Positions 45,081 to 55,350 are shown, numbered from the stretch's first letter. The stretch is DNA of 64,000 nt from Dongshaea marina (GCF_003072645.1 NZ_CP028897.1:2555658-2619657), one strand, 5' to 3'. Notes: generated by a model not told the origin, from the letters alone. Translations and numbers: made by a program.

Positions 45081-47184
45081 TTATACAGACTCCTTATGGG
45101 TGATCAGCCAGCAGTTATGGATCTGTTTATTCCGCTCAAAATCACGGGGTTGAGATTGTTTGGTAATATTTTTCGCAGTCAATCCGAGCTCGCTCAGCCC
45201 ATCCTGATCCATTTTGAAGTTACGCTTATTGTTGGAGAAAATCAGCGTCCCCTCCGGGCGCAACAACCGCGCTGCATTTTTTAGCAGTGCCAGATGATCG
45301 CGCTGCACGTCAAAGGTCTCATCCATCTTCTTGGAGTTAGAAAAGGTCGGTGGATCCAGGAAGATCAGATCAAACTGAGAGCTAGTCTCCTCCATCCACT
45401 TGAGACAATCGGCGCGCTGCACCCTGTGCTGACGGCCCACCAGACCGTTGAGCTTGAGGTTTCGCTCGGCCCACTCAAGGTAAGTCGTTGACATATCGAC
45501 CGTAGTGGTACTGCGCGCGCCGCCAAGGCCCGCATGCACAGATGCAGTCCCGGTATAGGCAAAGAGATTCAGGAAATCTTTACCTTTGGCCATCTCACCA
45601 ATCATTTTGCGGGTATTGCGATGATCCAGGAATAGTCCGGTATCCAGATAATCCTTCAGATTAACCAGCAGCTTGGCGTTGTACTCCTGCACCTCCATGT
45701 ATTCACGGCGGGTGCTGCGCTTTTGATACTGCTCCTTGCCCTTCTGGCGCTGGCGTACCTTAAGCACCACTTTATCTGGATCGACTCCGGTGACCTCAAT
45801 GGCAGCCACTACCAGATCGTTAAAGCGTTGCATCACCTTATGGGGTGAAATGGTGGAAGGCGCGGCATACTCCTGGATCACCAGCCAGTCCCATAACGGT
45901 CAACCGCAGCATTGTATTCGGGAAGATCCGCGTCATACAGGCGGTAGCACTGCTGCTGCTCCTGTTTAAGCCATTTCTGAAGACCCTTGATATTTTTTTT
46001 GAGCCGATTCGCAAAATCCGGTGCTACCGGCTGAACCTCTTTTTCTGCGGCTTCCGGGGCAATGCGGTAGTTTTTAAGCTCACACTCCAGTGGCCCGTTC
46101 ATGAAGCGATAGCTTTTCTCGGCACGCAATCTGAGCATATTCAAGAGCTCTGGGCTACCACTGAAAAGAGAAACTCCCCAGCCACTAAACTGCTGCTTCA
46201 GATGTTGGCCAAGTTGAAGATGCATCAGCAGCAGACCCGGAACCTCACCCAGACGAGCACCATAAGGAGGGTTTGAGAGAATATACCCCGGCCCCTCGCA
46301 AGGTGGGACCATATCCGCGACATCACGCTTTTCTAATTGAATGAGATGACTCAGGCCCGCCCGCTCAATGTTGCGCTGCGCCTTATCCAATACCTTGGCA
46401 TCACAGTCGTAGCCGTAAAAAATCGGGCCCTGTACATCGTTTTTGGCCTGATAGCTTTGCTTAGCCTCGTCGCGAATCGAACGCCACATCTCGCTCTGGT
46501 GACCGAGCCAGTCTTCAAAGCCAAACCTGGCACGGAACAAACCGACGGGAAGCTTGAGCTTACGATAGGCAGCCTCAATCAGCAGGGTTCCGGAACCACA
46601 CATGGGATCCAGCATGGGTTCACCCAGCCAGGCGCTACGATCAATAATAGCTGCGGCCAGGTTCTCTTTAAGGGGAGCATCGCCACTTTCGAGGCGATAG
46701 CCGCGCATGTGCAGTGCAATACCGGAAAAATCAAGAGAGACAGTCACATGAGTGCGTTTAAGATGCACATTGATCCGGATATCCGGATTTTGCTTATCCA
46801 CACTGGGGCGCTTATTGCAGCGCTCAAAGAAACGATCCACAATCCCATCTTTTACTCGCACCGCACCAAACTGGGTGTTACGAATCGAGCGATTCACCCC
46901 ATTGAAATCGATGGCGATATAGGCGTTTTCGTCAAAATGCTCTTCCCAGGCAAACTCTTTAACCGCCTGATACAGATCCTGCTCAGTATCGATTTCAAAC
47001 TCAGTGAGCCGCAGCAGCAGACGCGAGGTCAGCTGAGACCATAAACAGACCCTGTAGGCGATCTCAAGAGGGCTCTCAAACGAGACTCCACCCACAGTTT
47101 CACGGCACTCATTGGCCCCAGCTTGGACAACTCACTCAGTAATAAACTTTCAACCCCTTTGGGGCAGGTCGCAAAAAAGCGCAT
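45081..47184 (-). pseudogene. rlmL: 23S rRNA methyltransferase RlmL (RlmKL), two frame breaks
   Basis: Fusion enzyme methylating 23S rRNA at G2445 (RlmL half) and G2069 (RlmK half). The start MRFFATCPKGVESLLLSEL lies in one frame, then THUMP and the first methyltransferase (DPMCGSGTLLIEA, LSNPPYG), then the second ([33 protein letters not shown]). Frames join by one G/C at 47116-47119 (giving KLGANECRETVGGVSF) and one at 45890-45892 (giving [15 protein letters not shown]), both as in E. coli RlmL. Repaired length about 700 residues, the family norm. First gene of the rlmL-uup-DUF3466 operon. Confidence 0.92.
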
Positions 47185-47355
47185 CTTTCAACTATCTAGC
47201 TCTGTGACAAAGGGCAGTATTATACCCGAAGCCAACTGCTGCGGCTACGCATAGCTGATAGAAGCAAGACTCTTTTGCAAACCGGAAATCGGTTGAAATT
47301 AAGACAATTGATAGATGTGAAGTGGGTCGACAAAGAAGTAGGTCGAATTAGCGAG

Positions 47356-47386
47356 CAAAGCGGAGTCCATCACGGACCCCGCTTTG
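47356..47386 (-). terminator. Terminator-like hairpin of the tsx-like gene
   Basis: CAAAGCGGAGTCC and GGACCCCGCTTTG, 13 bases with one mismatch, about 40 bases after the stop. Weak T run. Confidence 0.6.
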
Positions 47387-47427
47387 TCTTAATTGATGGT
47401 TTGTTATCCTAATCTAGCGATCGCTAA

Positions 47428-48252
47428 TCAGAATTTATAGCCAATGGTGTAGTACTGACCCCAGCCGGTTGCGTTGTCTTTAATGTTATAGACATTGTTG
47501 TAGTACTTAAAGTCGACCGCAACAAACCATTTGCCCATGTTGTAACTCATACCATTAAGGATGGCGAACGAGTAGTTGTTTGAGAAATCACTCTGGCCAA
47601 AGTCATAATCAAAGTAGCCGTGGAAGTCGAAGTAATTGCCATTTTTTTGCTCAGCAAACTTCTTGAACCAGTTACCGCCCACATAATATCCGTTCCAACC
47701 TTCAGCTGCAGGAGTAAACTGATCTTTTCTCACTTGGCGGAAACCGGTGTTGATCTTAAATACATCCATCCCAGGAACGTCCAGATTCACTCCCAGACCA
47801 TAGTAATTGTTCCAAGTAGTCGATTGAGCATTAATCAATCCAAACAGGAACCACTCCTTGATGGGACCAACAGAGAGGTCTTTGCCGGTCAGCTTATCAA
47901 TGGATAGACGAGGCAATAACTTCACAAATACGCTGTCTTGGCCATCATGAGCAGTCGATTTTGAATCATTCAGAATATCCAGCAGGTCCGCGTAACCATA
48001 GAAGTCCAGCGCACCACTCTGGCCGCCAAACTCCAGCTCACCATAGGTGTCTTTTCCTGAGCCAGGCTTGTTATTCTGGTTACGCATCAGCTTCAGGTTC
48101 ATCCACTGATAATCATTGGCATGAATGTCTGTGGTGGCTTGTTGCTGCGCCTTAGCAGGCGCAGGTGCTTCGGTTTTGGTGGTGGTCGCAGCAGAAGCGG
48201 TTGCAGATGCCATAGCTGCAGTAAGCACAGAAAGAGCGAGAACTTTTTTCAT
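47428..48252 (-). CDS. Nucleoside-specific channel-forming porin, Tsx family
   Basis: Outer-membrane beta-barrel of 274 residues. Signal peptide at about 1-21 (ASA), an alanine/proline/glutamine linker, then barrel strands with Tsx-type landmarks: HANDYQWMNLKLM, GELEFGGQSGALDFYGYADLLD, FVKLLPRLSIDKLTG, and a C-terminal aromatic YYTIGYKF ending in Phe, the usual signal for BAM assembly. Relatives pass nucleosides or deoxynucleosides. The start MKKVLALSV was chosen as the signal-peptide start; the ribosome site is weak. The upstream region has TGTGATC motifs resembling CRP half sites, but no full palindrome. Confidence 0.85.
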   Translation of the reverse strand: MKKVLALSVLTAAMASATASAATTTKTEAPAPAKAQQQATTDIHANDYQWMNLKLMRNQNNKPGSGKDTYGELEFGGQSGALDFYGYADLLDILNDSKSTAHDGQDSVFVKLLPRLSIDKLTGKDLSVGPIKEWFLFGLINAQSTTWNNYYGLGVNLDVPGMDVFKINTGFRQVRKDQFTPAAEGWNGYYVGGNWFKKFAEQKNGNYFDFHGYFDYDFGQSDFSNNYSFAILNGMSYNMGKWFVAVDFKYYNNVYNIKDNATGWGQYYTIGYKF

Positions 48253-49012
48253 ATTATATTGTCCAACTTTGATCAGTTGTGGTGAATTCACGCAAATAGT
48301 AGTCAGCAGACTTTTTAATGACAAAATGAAAAAATCAATTTATTGCTACCGATCACACTTTTAATAAATAATCCTTCCATTATGTGATCGTTCAAAGATC
48401 CATGTTAATCCTTGGTGACTCAAAATTGGTTAACTTTAAAGCAACCCTTTATCAAAAAGATCACTTGGTTGCAGCTTTTTGTTGATAAAGGCCATGATTA
48501 ATTGCAGAGCTGATTAAATATTAAACAGAGATTCCAAAATAACTGCCGCTTTGTTCCGCCACACGATCAATAAAGCTAATTCTCTTAAAACACGCTCGAC
48601 TCCTATTGTTTATAGAGAGGGTTACAGGTATTTAAGCTCGGTTGCTGTTATTGGTTATATCTCAGATCCGTTGCTCATACAAAGGTGTCCTGATTTCAAG
48701 GTCACCAACCTTCTGTCGCAGGGATGCGCCAATAGAGATCCCATGGGTAAGTTGCTTTCGCAGCAACGCACGTGAAGCAGGAAGCTGAGCTGGGAAGCAA
48801 TCTCATGGCAGAGATGCGGATTCACAGTGTCGGTGATGATTGAACCAGGCATCAACAACAGATGTCATACACAGCCCTTGCTTGATCACCTGCAGCTCGT
48901 CACCTTTTGCCCCATTGGCATACTTTGTCACAAACTTAGCCAGGGCTGACACAGTTTTGTTGCAACTTATCGCTTTAATGGCCAGCACTCAGAATCTAAC
49001 AGAGTTGTCTGA
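48253..49012. other. Long intergenic region with one structured repeat copy
   Basis: No supportable gene. The 5' part is the AT-rich tsx promoter region with TGTGATC and GATCACAC half-sites. 48745-48817 carries a copy of the co-varying hairpin repeat also found at 53525-53588 and 59556-59692. The last 200 bases contain a 61-codon minus-strand frame without ribosome site. Confidence 0.45.
48751..48817 (+). repeat. Structured intergenic repeat, copy C
   Basis: Hairpin GTTGCT / AGCAAC, then a GAAGCAGG-GCTGA-CTGGGA core, then hairpin ATCTC / GAGAT with a 6-base loop. Same order as the copies at 53525-53588 and 59556-59692, with different but complementary arms. Confidence 0.5.
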
Positions 49013-49372
49013 ATGAATTTTTTAAAAAAAACCGCCTTGATCGCAATGGTCGCCCTCTGTTTCAGCTCGTTCGCTGAAGCAGCAGACACCACTGCCACAA
49101 TTGAACAACCCGTCGAAATAGTAAACCCGAGCACCACAGCCAAGGTCACTAATCTCCCCGTCGCCTCACAGGTCACATCACCCACAGATAATCAGGAGTG
49201 GCCCCTCATTCCCTTAGATATTGCCCTCATCACCCTGGGAGGAGTTGCACTTGCAAACCATGCCTCAGGAAGCGATAAACCAAAGGATAGTAATCAGCAT
49301 CTGCTTGAAGAGGAGCTTGTAGAAGAAGAGATGCATTACCACTTCAATCAGCACGAGCCGGGATCTGCCTAA
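49013..49372 (+). CDS. Hypothetical exported small protein
   Basis: 119 residues: a clear signal peptide (MNFLKKTALIAMVALCFSS...AEA, about 1-23), a Thr/Val/Pro-rich mature part, one hydrophobic stretch (about 65-82, LIPLDIALITLGGVALA) and an acidic, histidine-containing tail. No family recognised. The ribosome site is poor, but the signal peptide is convincing. Location periplasmic or membrane-anchored. It stands alone before the initiator tRNA cluster. Confidence 0.6.
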   Translation: MNFLKKTALIAMVALCFSSFAEAADTTATIEQPVEIVNPSTTAKVTNLPVASQVTSPTDNQEWPLIPLDIALITLGGVALANHASGSDKPKDSNQHLLEEELVEEEMHYHFNQHEPGSA

Positions 49373-49532
49373 GACCCCCCTACCCATTAGGATTGGCCAG
49401 GGATGGTCATCCCCTACTCTCCGCCTCCCCTTAAAATCACCCTAAAAGTAGCTATTTTTGCCGAATATGCAGGCAAAGGGATTAAATAAGCAGCAAACAA
49501 TCTTCAAATGGCAACGAAATCGATCACAAGGC

Positions 49533-49561
49533 TTGTAATGGCCAGGGGGGCTGCGTATAGT
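49533..49561 (+). promoter_or_regulatory. Promoter of the tRNA-fMet cluster
   Basis: -35 TTGTAA (49533-49538), 17-base spacer, -10 TATAGT (49556-49561), followed by a GC-rich discriminator (GCGCTCC) as in stringently controlled stable-RNA promoters. The first tRNA begins 13 bases later. Confidence 0.7.
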
Positions 49562-49574
49562 GCGCTCCATCGGT

Positions 49575-49651
<77 letters not shown>

Positions 49652-49716
49652 ACTTCTGAAAGCAAAGATGCAGATTTGATTTTGCTCTGGGCCAACAGAA
49701 AAATCATAAATACAGT

Positions 49717-49793
<77 letters not shown>

Positions 49794-49854
49794 ATTTATG
49801 AGGCAAAGGTCAGACTCGCTCTGCCCTGTGCGAACAAAAAATCATAAAAACAGT

Positions 49855-49931
<77 letters not shown>

Positions 49932-49993
49932 TTTTATGAAGCATAAGGTCAGACTCGCTCTGCCCTGTGCGAACAAAAAATCATAAATACAGT

Positions 49994-50070
<77 letters not shown>

Positions 50071-50785
50071 ATTCTTCTATATCCCACAGAAAATTAATTC
50101 ATCGGGCTCAGCTCCCTATAAACCACGCGAAGGTCGTTGGTTCAAATCCGGCTCCCGCAACCCATTCTTTTATATCCCACAGAAAATCAATACATCGGGC
50201 TCAGCTATCTATAAACCACGCGAAGGTTGTTGGTTCAAATCCACCTCCCGCAACCCATTCTTTTATATCCCACAGAAAATTAATTCATCGGGCTCAGCTC
50301 TTTATCACCCACGCGAAGCTTGTTGGCTCAGATCAGGCTCCCGCAACCAATTCTTTTACACCCCACTGCAAATCAATTCATCGGGCTCAGCTCTTTATCA
50401 CCCACGCGAAGCTCGTTGGCTCAGATCAGGCTCCCGCAACCAATTCTTTTACACCCCACTGAAAAACAATTCATCGGGCTCAGCTCTTCATCACCCACGC
50501 GAAGGCCGTTAGTTCAAATCCAACTCCCGCAACCCATTCTTTTATACCCCACAGAAAATCAATTCATCGGGCTCAGCTCCCTATAAACCACGCGAAGGTT
50601 GTTGATTCAAATCCACCTCCCGCAACCAATTCTTTTACACTCCACTGAAAATCAATTCATCGGGCTCAGCTCCCTATAAACCATGCGAAGGTTGTTGATT
50701 CAAATCCACCTCCCGCAACCAATTCTTTTATATCCCACAGAAAATTAATTCATCGGGCTCAGCTCTCTATACACCATGTGCAGAC
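50071..50785 (+). repeat. 93-bp tandem array made of tRNA-fMet 3' halves
   Basis: CATCGGGCTCAG recurs at 50100, 50193, 50286, 50379, 50472, 50565, 50658 and 50751, exactly 93 bases apart. Each of the first seven units holds the anticodon-stem 5' side, about 17 unrelated bases replacing the anticodon loop, then the variable loop, T arm and acceptor 3' strand with CCA, and a spacer (TTCTTTTATATCCCACAGAAA). T-arm and acceptor bases decay along the array; the eighth unit is diverged. No intact tRNA can form. The remaining bases to 51002 hold nothing else supportable. Confidence 0.95.
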
Positions 50786-51002
50786 CTTTGGCTAAAACTT
50801 GGTCTGTGACAACTCACCTCCTGCTCAATATCACAGCAGAGGGTACAAGCTTCCATTGAGTTCTCACCAGAAGCAACTTCGCCCTCCTGAAGCGATACGG
50901 ATAACACTTTAAAAAAATATCTGATGACTCTCCTATAATTTATTGAAATAAGTACAATACTTATTGATAAATCATAGTGTTAGCTAAATAACGAGGTTAT
51001 TT

Positions 51003-52238
51003 GTGGATCAACCAGCATGGTTAAAAAAGGAGCCCCGTAAGAAGGAGTCAACTTGGCTGTACCTGCTTTTTCTGCTGTTTGGCATAGTTGCCATTGCGAT
51101 GCCCTTTGTGCAATCACACTATATTTACCCAAAATTTGTCGAGCAACTCCTGAGACACACCGAGAGCCAGGCTTACCACACAGCAACCCACATGAGCCGG
51201 GAGATCCTTACCGATAATCCAGAAGGTAAGCTTAAGCTAATTCCAAAAATCCAGACCTACCTCAGACATGCCGCCCAGGATTACAACCTGTGGAAGGTGA
51301 AAGTATTTTCCTCAAGTGGCGAAGTGCTCTATTCCTCGCATCAGCGGGATATTGGAACTTTTAACCGCCACGATTACTTTCATCAGAAAGTCGCCAAAGG
51401 CCAAAGTTATAGCAAGGTCGTGAAAAAAGAGTCCCCCAGCCTGGAGGGGGAACGAGTAACCAGTGATGTCATCGAAACCTATATCCCGATCATGCGCCAG
51501 GGGCAGTTTTTAGGAGCTTTCGAGCTCTACTACAATATCACCACCAGCAAGGCATCCCTGGATCAACTGGTTAAGCGCTCCAATAATCTCTTGTATATAC
51601 TGTCGGGAATCATTCTGTTGATGATTATTCTGGTACTACTGGTAGTCCGTCACCGGCTAAGAGAAAGAAAGCTTTATGAGGAGACACTGCTGCAACTGGC
51701 GAGTAATGATGAGCTAACCCGGATCTATAACCGTCGCTACTTTACCAATTTTCTTGAGTGGGAGATCAAAAAATACCAGCGATACCAGCACCCCTCCTGT
51801 GTGATCCTGTTTGATCTTGACCATTTTAAGAGAGTGAATGACAGCTTTGGGCATCAGGCGGGAGATGAAGTACTGATTGCCGTTTGCCAAAACTGCAAAA
51901 AGTTACTTCGCCAAAGTGATATCCTGGCACGTTATGGTGGTGAAGAGTTTATGATCTACTTACCAGAAACCGATATAGAGCAGGCACTGCAAGCCGCAGA
52001 AAAGCTTCGACACAGCGTAGAAGAGATGCAAATTACCTATCAGGGACAAGCTATCGGGGTGACGATTAGTGTTGGTGTCGCCTCCCTGACCGATCTTAAG
52101 CCCTTAACGGTTGATACCCTGATCAGCGCCGCCGATACAGCCCTCTACGCAGCTAAGAATAGCGGTCGGAATCGGGTTATTTACAACCGACATGCCGCAA
52201 GCCATAGTTCAACATCCTCCCCGGGAGCCATATCATGA
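51003..52238 (+). CDS. Membrane-bound diguanylate cyclase (GGDEF)
   Basis: Makes cyclic di-GMP from two GTP. 411 residues: TM1 at about 18-38, a periplasmic sensor of about 150 residues (CACHE-like: YNLWKVKVFSSSGEVLYSS, ETYIPIMRQGQFLGAFELYYNI), TM2 at about 196-217, then a GGDEF domain with DLDHFKRVNDSFGHQAGDEV and an intact active-site GGEEF. An inhibitory-site RxxD (RQSD) lies five residues upstream, so product inhibition is expected. The start is GTG, preceded by GAGG. It overlaps the next gene by 4 bases (ATGA). Confidence 0.9.
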   Translation: MDQPAWLKKEPRKKESTWLYLLFLLFGIVAIAMPFVQSHYIYPKFVEQLLRHTESQAYHTATHMSREILTDNPEGKLKLIPKIQTYLRHAAQDYNLWKVKVFSSSGEVLYSSHQRDIGTFNRHDYFHQKVAKGQSYSKVVKKESPSLEGERVTSDVIETYIPIMRQGQFLGAFELYYNITTSKASLDQLVKRSNNLLYILSGIILLMIILVLLVVRHRLRERKLYEETLLQLASNDELTRIYNRRYFTNFLEWEIKKYQRYQHPSCVILFDLDHFKRVNDSFGHQAGDEVLIAVCQNCKKLLRQSDILARYGGEEFMIYLPETDIEQALQAAEKLRHSVEEMQITYQGQAIGVTISVGVASLTDLKPLTVDTLISAADTALYAAKNSGRNRVIYNRHAASHSSTSSPGAIS

Positions 52239-52531
52239 AAAAACTCTTAACCCCTCTCCTGCTGAGTGTAAGCCTTGTTACATGCAGCGCGGTGGCAAAT
52301 CAGATCAAGCTTGAGGGTGATATCAGCTCATTGGTCAACCGACCCGATCTTAAGGATATGTGTCTTTATAAAGGGCAACCCTACTCTGTTGGCTCAGTGA
52401 TCCAGGCCGGTGAAAGTGGAGTCCTGTTACAGTGTGGCTATAAGGTGAAAAAAACCAGTCCGGATACCATCGCCAGTGCCGGAGAGATCAAACCGGATCG
52501 CCCACAGTGGGTTATCCTGAAACAAAATTAA
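52235..52531 (+). CDS. DUF1496 (YnjH-like) exported protein
   Basis: 98 residues with a signal peptide (about 1-21). The mature part has MCLYKGQPYSVGSVIQAGESGVLLQCG, the DUF1496 signature with two cysteines that could form a disulfide. Function unknown; it is a small periplasmic protein in enteric relatives. Its start overlaps the stop of the diguanylate cyclase gene (ATGA), so the two are coupled. A strong terminator follows. Confidence 0.82.
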   Translation: MKKLLTPLLLSVSLVTCSAVANQIKLEGDISSLVNRPDLKDMCLYKGQPYSVGSVIQAGESGVLLQCGYKVKKTSPDTIASAGEIKPDRPQWVILKQN

Positions 52532-52556
52532 GGTATGAAGAGATGTTACGATAGGG

Positions 52557-52611
52557 AAAGCCTTAACCTATAAGGAGCGATTATATTCCCTGATCCTGGT
52601 TAAGGCTTTTT
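52557..52611 (+). terminator. Terminator after the YnjH-like gene
   Basis: AAAGCCTTAACC and GGTTAAGGCTTT, a perfect 12-bp stem with a 29-base loop and a T run. Probably also ends the convergent marC transcript. Confidence 0.75.
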
Positions 52612-52621
52612 CACAAGATAA

Positions 52622-53272
52622 TCAGGGAAGATTTGGAAACAGCATATATGCGCCATGGATCCCAACGATCAACATCTGCATCCCCATCACTGCCAGGATC
52701 AGCCCCATCATCCGACTGATGAGTTTAATCGCTCCCTTACCAATAAAGCGAACCACTTCGGTACTAAAGCGAAACACCAGCCAGGTGATAAAACAGGCCA
52801 CGGCAAATGAGGCGATGGTACAGGTCACTCCCACGATCCCGGCATCTGCCGAATAGCTCATCGCCACGGCAATCGCCCCTGGGCCACCAATCACAGGCGT
52901 CGCCAGAGGAAAGAGCGCAATACTCAGCGCACTATTGAGACTCTCTTCGCTATCCTCATGGCTGGGCACAGCCACCGAATTGTCTTGGCCATTGAGCAAC
53001 TGGAAACCACACATAATGATCAGCAGTCCACCTACGATACGAAATGCGGGCAAGGTGATACCAAATAGAGTAAAGATAAGGTTGCCTAATACACAAAACA
53101 GGGCAACTAACACAAAACCGATCACGATTGACTGGGTTGCGATCCTGTTTTTTAAAGGCCGCTGCAGGTGACCGGTCAATCCTAGAAAAATGGGAGCCGT
53201 TGCCAAAGGGTTGATCATCGCAAACAGGGCGACAAAGGCTGACAAGCTAAACGAGATGTAGTGTTCAATCAT
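52622..53272 (-). CDS. MarC family membrane protein
   Basis: 216-residue integral membrane protein with six helices of the MarC/UPF0056 group: FALFAMINPLATAPIFL near the N-terminus and ALFPLATPVIGGPGAIAVAM after the charged loop (about 98-112). MarC proteins were once linked to multiple antibiotic resistance, without later support; their function is unknown. The start is set at the ATG after a weak GGGAACC site. It is monocistronic. Confidence 0.85.
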   Translation of the reverse strand: MIEHYISFSLSAFVALFAMINPLATAPIFLGLTGHLQRPLKNRIATQSIVIGFVLVALFCVLGNLIFTLFGITLPAFRIVGGLLIIMCGFQLLNGQDNSVAVPSHEDSEESLNSALSIALFPLATPVIGGPGAIAVAMSYSADAGIVGVTCTIASFAVACFITWLVFRFSTEVVRFIGKGAIKLISRMMGLILAVMGMQMLIVGIHGAYMLFPNLP

Positions 53273-53424
53273 AAGGTTCCCTGGGCAAAATTAAGTATTT
53301 TCTTTCGAAAAACACCAAAAACCACAGGGAAAATACCACAGCCATTGTTATTTTTGAATCATTATGCGTTATTCAGGCATAAGCATGGCAATCATAATGG
53401 CACCACCCTTTCAGCAAGGGCGCA

Positions 53425-53684
53425 CTAGAGCATTTTTGGTTTAATCCGGGTCGTTATTCGCGACGCTCAAGTTCAAGTGCTGCTTTGAGCTTTGTTAAGC
53501 TGACCTTCCGCAGCAAGGGCGGAGTTGCAATGCAAGGTAGCGAGAAGCAGGGAGGCTGAACTGGAAAAGATTATCAGGGAGGATAATCGCTGCAGTAGAG
53601 CAACATGGATGTGACTTGCGAGTCAGCGATCAAAGTCAAAGCTGCTTTCATGAAATGAACCGGTTTACTCGGAAAACGCTCTAG
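53425..53684. repeat. Terminal-inverted-repeat element, copy 1 (MITE-like)
   Basis: 260-bp element with ends CTAGAGCATTTT and AAAACGCTCTAG. It shares long blocks with the inverted copy at 59123-59314 (GCTTTGAGCTTTGTTAAGCT, AGAGCAACATGGATGTGACT). This copy carries about 70 extra bases (about 53515-53590) that contain the structured repeat core also found elsewhere. Confidence 0.75.
53525..53588 (+). repeat. Structured intergenic repeat, copy A
   Basis: TTGC/GCAA hairpin, GAGAAGCAGG-GGCTGAACTGG core, then GATTATC / GATAATC with loop AGGGAG. It lies inside the longer terminal-inverted-repeat element. Confidence 0.55.
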
Positions 53685-53687
53685 CTT

Positions 53688-54461
53688 CTAACTTTTTTTA
53701 GCCATAAAGTGCATATAGCGCCCTAGGGATGCGTATGGTTCCTCCCGACAATAGCGCAGCTCCATCTCAAACAGTGTCTCGGATTGCTCACGCCCAACCT
53801 CAGGGTGGCGCATATAATCGTAGATCACCCGAACCCCGGTCTTACCTGAGATCGTAAAGCCAGCTCCCTCAAGCCAGCTTGCAACATCCTGGGGACGTTG
53901 TGGATTATTCGGCGTAAGCTTTTGAGTCTTACGGGTCTTAAGGCCTCGTTCGATGTAGTCAAAGTGTCCCATCAGCAAGCTGTGATACAACAAACCATCC
54001 CGGTTATAGAACAGCAATGAAAGATCCCCTCCCTCTTTTACAAAAGGATAAAGATATTCGAGGGTTGTTTCGGGATCTGCGAGCCACTCAAGAACCGCAT
54101 GGCACAGCACCAGATCAAAGGGCTGCTTCAGGTGTTCTCCAAGCTCCTGGATCCCGCAATGCAGCAGGGTGATCCGCTCGCACAGGCCCGCCGCTTCAAT
54201 CTGCTGGCGAGCGAGATCCAGCATCTCTGCCGACAGATCACAGAGCACCACCTGATGACCCAAAGTCGCCAGCTTTTGTGAGAAATACCCAAAGCCGCCC
54301 CCAGCATCCAGAACACGAAGAGGGCGGGTTCTGGTAGCCTGGTTTAAAATTTTCTGAAGGTCTTGCCACACCACCCGGGTTCGGATCTCGCCTTTTACAG
54401 AGCCATAAATATTCTTGGAAAATTTGTGTGCAATTCCATCAAAACATTGATCTTTAGGCAT
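53688..54461 (-). CDS. cmoM: tRNA uridine-34 carboxymethyl ester methyltransferase CmoM
   Basis: SAM-dependent methyltransferase making the methyl ester of 5-carboxymethoxyuridine at tRNA position 34. 257 residues: FDGIAHKFSKNIYGSVKGEIR at the N-terminus is CmoM-specific; SAM motif LDAGGGFGYFS (about 51-60), CDLSAEML, and LVLCHAVLEWLADP. The tail RYCREEPYASLGRYMH is also diagnostic. Formerly SmtA. It lies divergent from elyC, the same pairing as in E. coli. Confidence 0.92.
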   Translation of the reverse strand: MPKDQCFDGIAHKFSKNIYGSVKGEIRTRVVWQDLQKILNQATRTRPLRVLDAGGGFGYFSQKLATLGHQVVLCDLSAEMLDLARQQIEAAGLCERITLLHCGIQELGEHLKQPFDLVLCHAVLEWLADPETTLEYLYPFVKEGGDLSLLFYNRDGLLYHSLLMGHFDYIERGLKTRKTQKLTPNNPQRPQDVASWLEGAGFTISGKTGVRVIYDYMRHPEVGREQSETLFEMELRYCREEPYASLGRYMHFMAKKS

Positions 54462-54543
54462 TTTATTCAGAAGTACTTCATTAAGGGGGCCTATTCTGAC
54501 ATAATCACCTCCAGGATAAAAATCATGACCCCGATAGGCTCAA

Positions 54544-55350
54544 ATGTTCTGGCTCAAAAAACTGATCGGCACCCTGCTGATGCCACTCCCTTTCGCCCTG
54601 TTTCTGATCTTGATTGGCTTGCTGTTTCTTTGGCTCAGGCGTAAGAAAACCCTGGGAGCCCTGTGTATCATCCTGGCCTTTGTGGAGCTCGCCCTGCTTG
54701 GAACTCAGCCGGTAAGTAACCTGCTGCTGCGCCCGCTGGAACAGCAATACCCGGCATTTGTGCAACAGGCCAATCCCCTGAGTTATATCCTGGTCCTCGG
54801 CGCAGGCCATGTCAGTGATCCCAATATTCCGGCATTGAGCCGCTCCTCGGATGCATCCAGGGCCCGGGTGATGGAAGCGGTTCAGATCTGGCGCAATAAT
54901 CCGCAAGCAAAAATTATTTTATCGGGTGCCGCCTTTAGCGATCCGGTGAGCGAGGCAAAAATCAACGCCAACATGGCTCACTCACTCGGAGTTCCACGCA
55001 GCCAGCTTATTTTGTTTGAAAACAACAAAGATACCGCAGAAGAAGCGCTGCATATTGCGCCAATGATCCAGGGCCAACCGACCGCCCTGGTGACCTCCGC
55101 ATCGCATATGCCAAGAGCGATCCAGATGTTTCATCATGCCGGAGTGAAGCCGATTCCTGCTCCGACCTGGTATCTGGCCAAACAAGCACCCTACCCGCTT
55201 CCCCTGTGGGATAAACTACCCGACGCACGCTTTTTATACCGCTCAAGAGTCGCCATTCATGAATGGATCGGAATTGTCTGGTTAGATATCACCCAACTGT
55301 TCCACAGGGGCAACAATCTGTTTCATTCGGTAACGACGGGATCTATTTGA
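54544..55350 (+). CDS. elyC: Envelope biogenesis factor ElyC (DUF218/YdcF family)
   Basis: Inner-membrane protein of 268 residues influencing peptidoglycan precursor supply via undecaprenyl phosphate use. Two N-terminal membrane helices (about 13-30 and 36-53), then a DUF218 domain with YILVLGAGH, a KIILSGAAF strand, NTKDTAEEA-type ENNKDTAEEAL, and ALVTSASHMPRA. The C-terminal LFYRSRVAIHEWIG-like end is ElyC-typical. Gene order cmoM-elyC supports the identification. tpiA follows 58 bases later. Confidence 0.88.
   Translation: MFWLKKLIGTLLMPLPFALFLILIGLLFLWLRRKKTLGALCIILAFVELALLGTQPVSNLLLRPLEQQYPAFVQQANPLSYILVLGAGHVSDPNIPALSRSSDASRARVMEAVQIWRNNPQAKIILSGAAFSDPVSEAKINANMAHSLGVPRSQLILFENNKDTAEEALHIAPMIQGQPTALVTSASHMPRAIQMFHHAGVKPIPAPTWYLAKQAPYPLPLWDKLPDARFLYRSRVAIHEWIGIVWLDITQLFHRGNNLFHSVTTGSI

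Noticed and set aside
48253-48480. CRP site upstream of the tsx-like gene
   Set aside because: TGTGATC half-sites are present but no TGTGA-N6-TCACA palindrome was found.
48803-48988. 61-codon minus-strand frame suspected to be a transposase remnant
   Set aside because: A faint IS3-like look (AIK...KTVSALAKF) but no further transposase motif, inverted repeats or ribosome site.
50320-50586. 88-codon frame with internal repeats (IRLPQPILLHP)
   Set aside because: Arises because the 93-bp tRNA-derived unit is a multiple of three; no ribosome site. A peptide like E. coli Tpr cannot be fully excluded.
50071-50785. Regular array considered as CRISPR
   Set aside because: Period is 93 bases with no unique spacers; units are tRNA fragments plus a common linker and no cas genes lie near.
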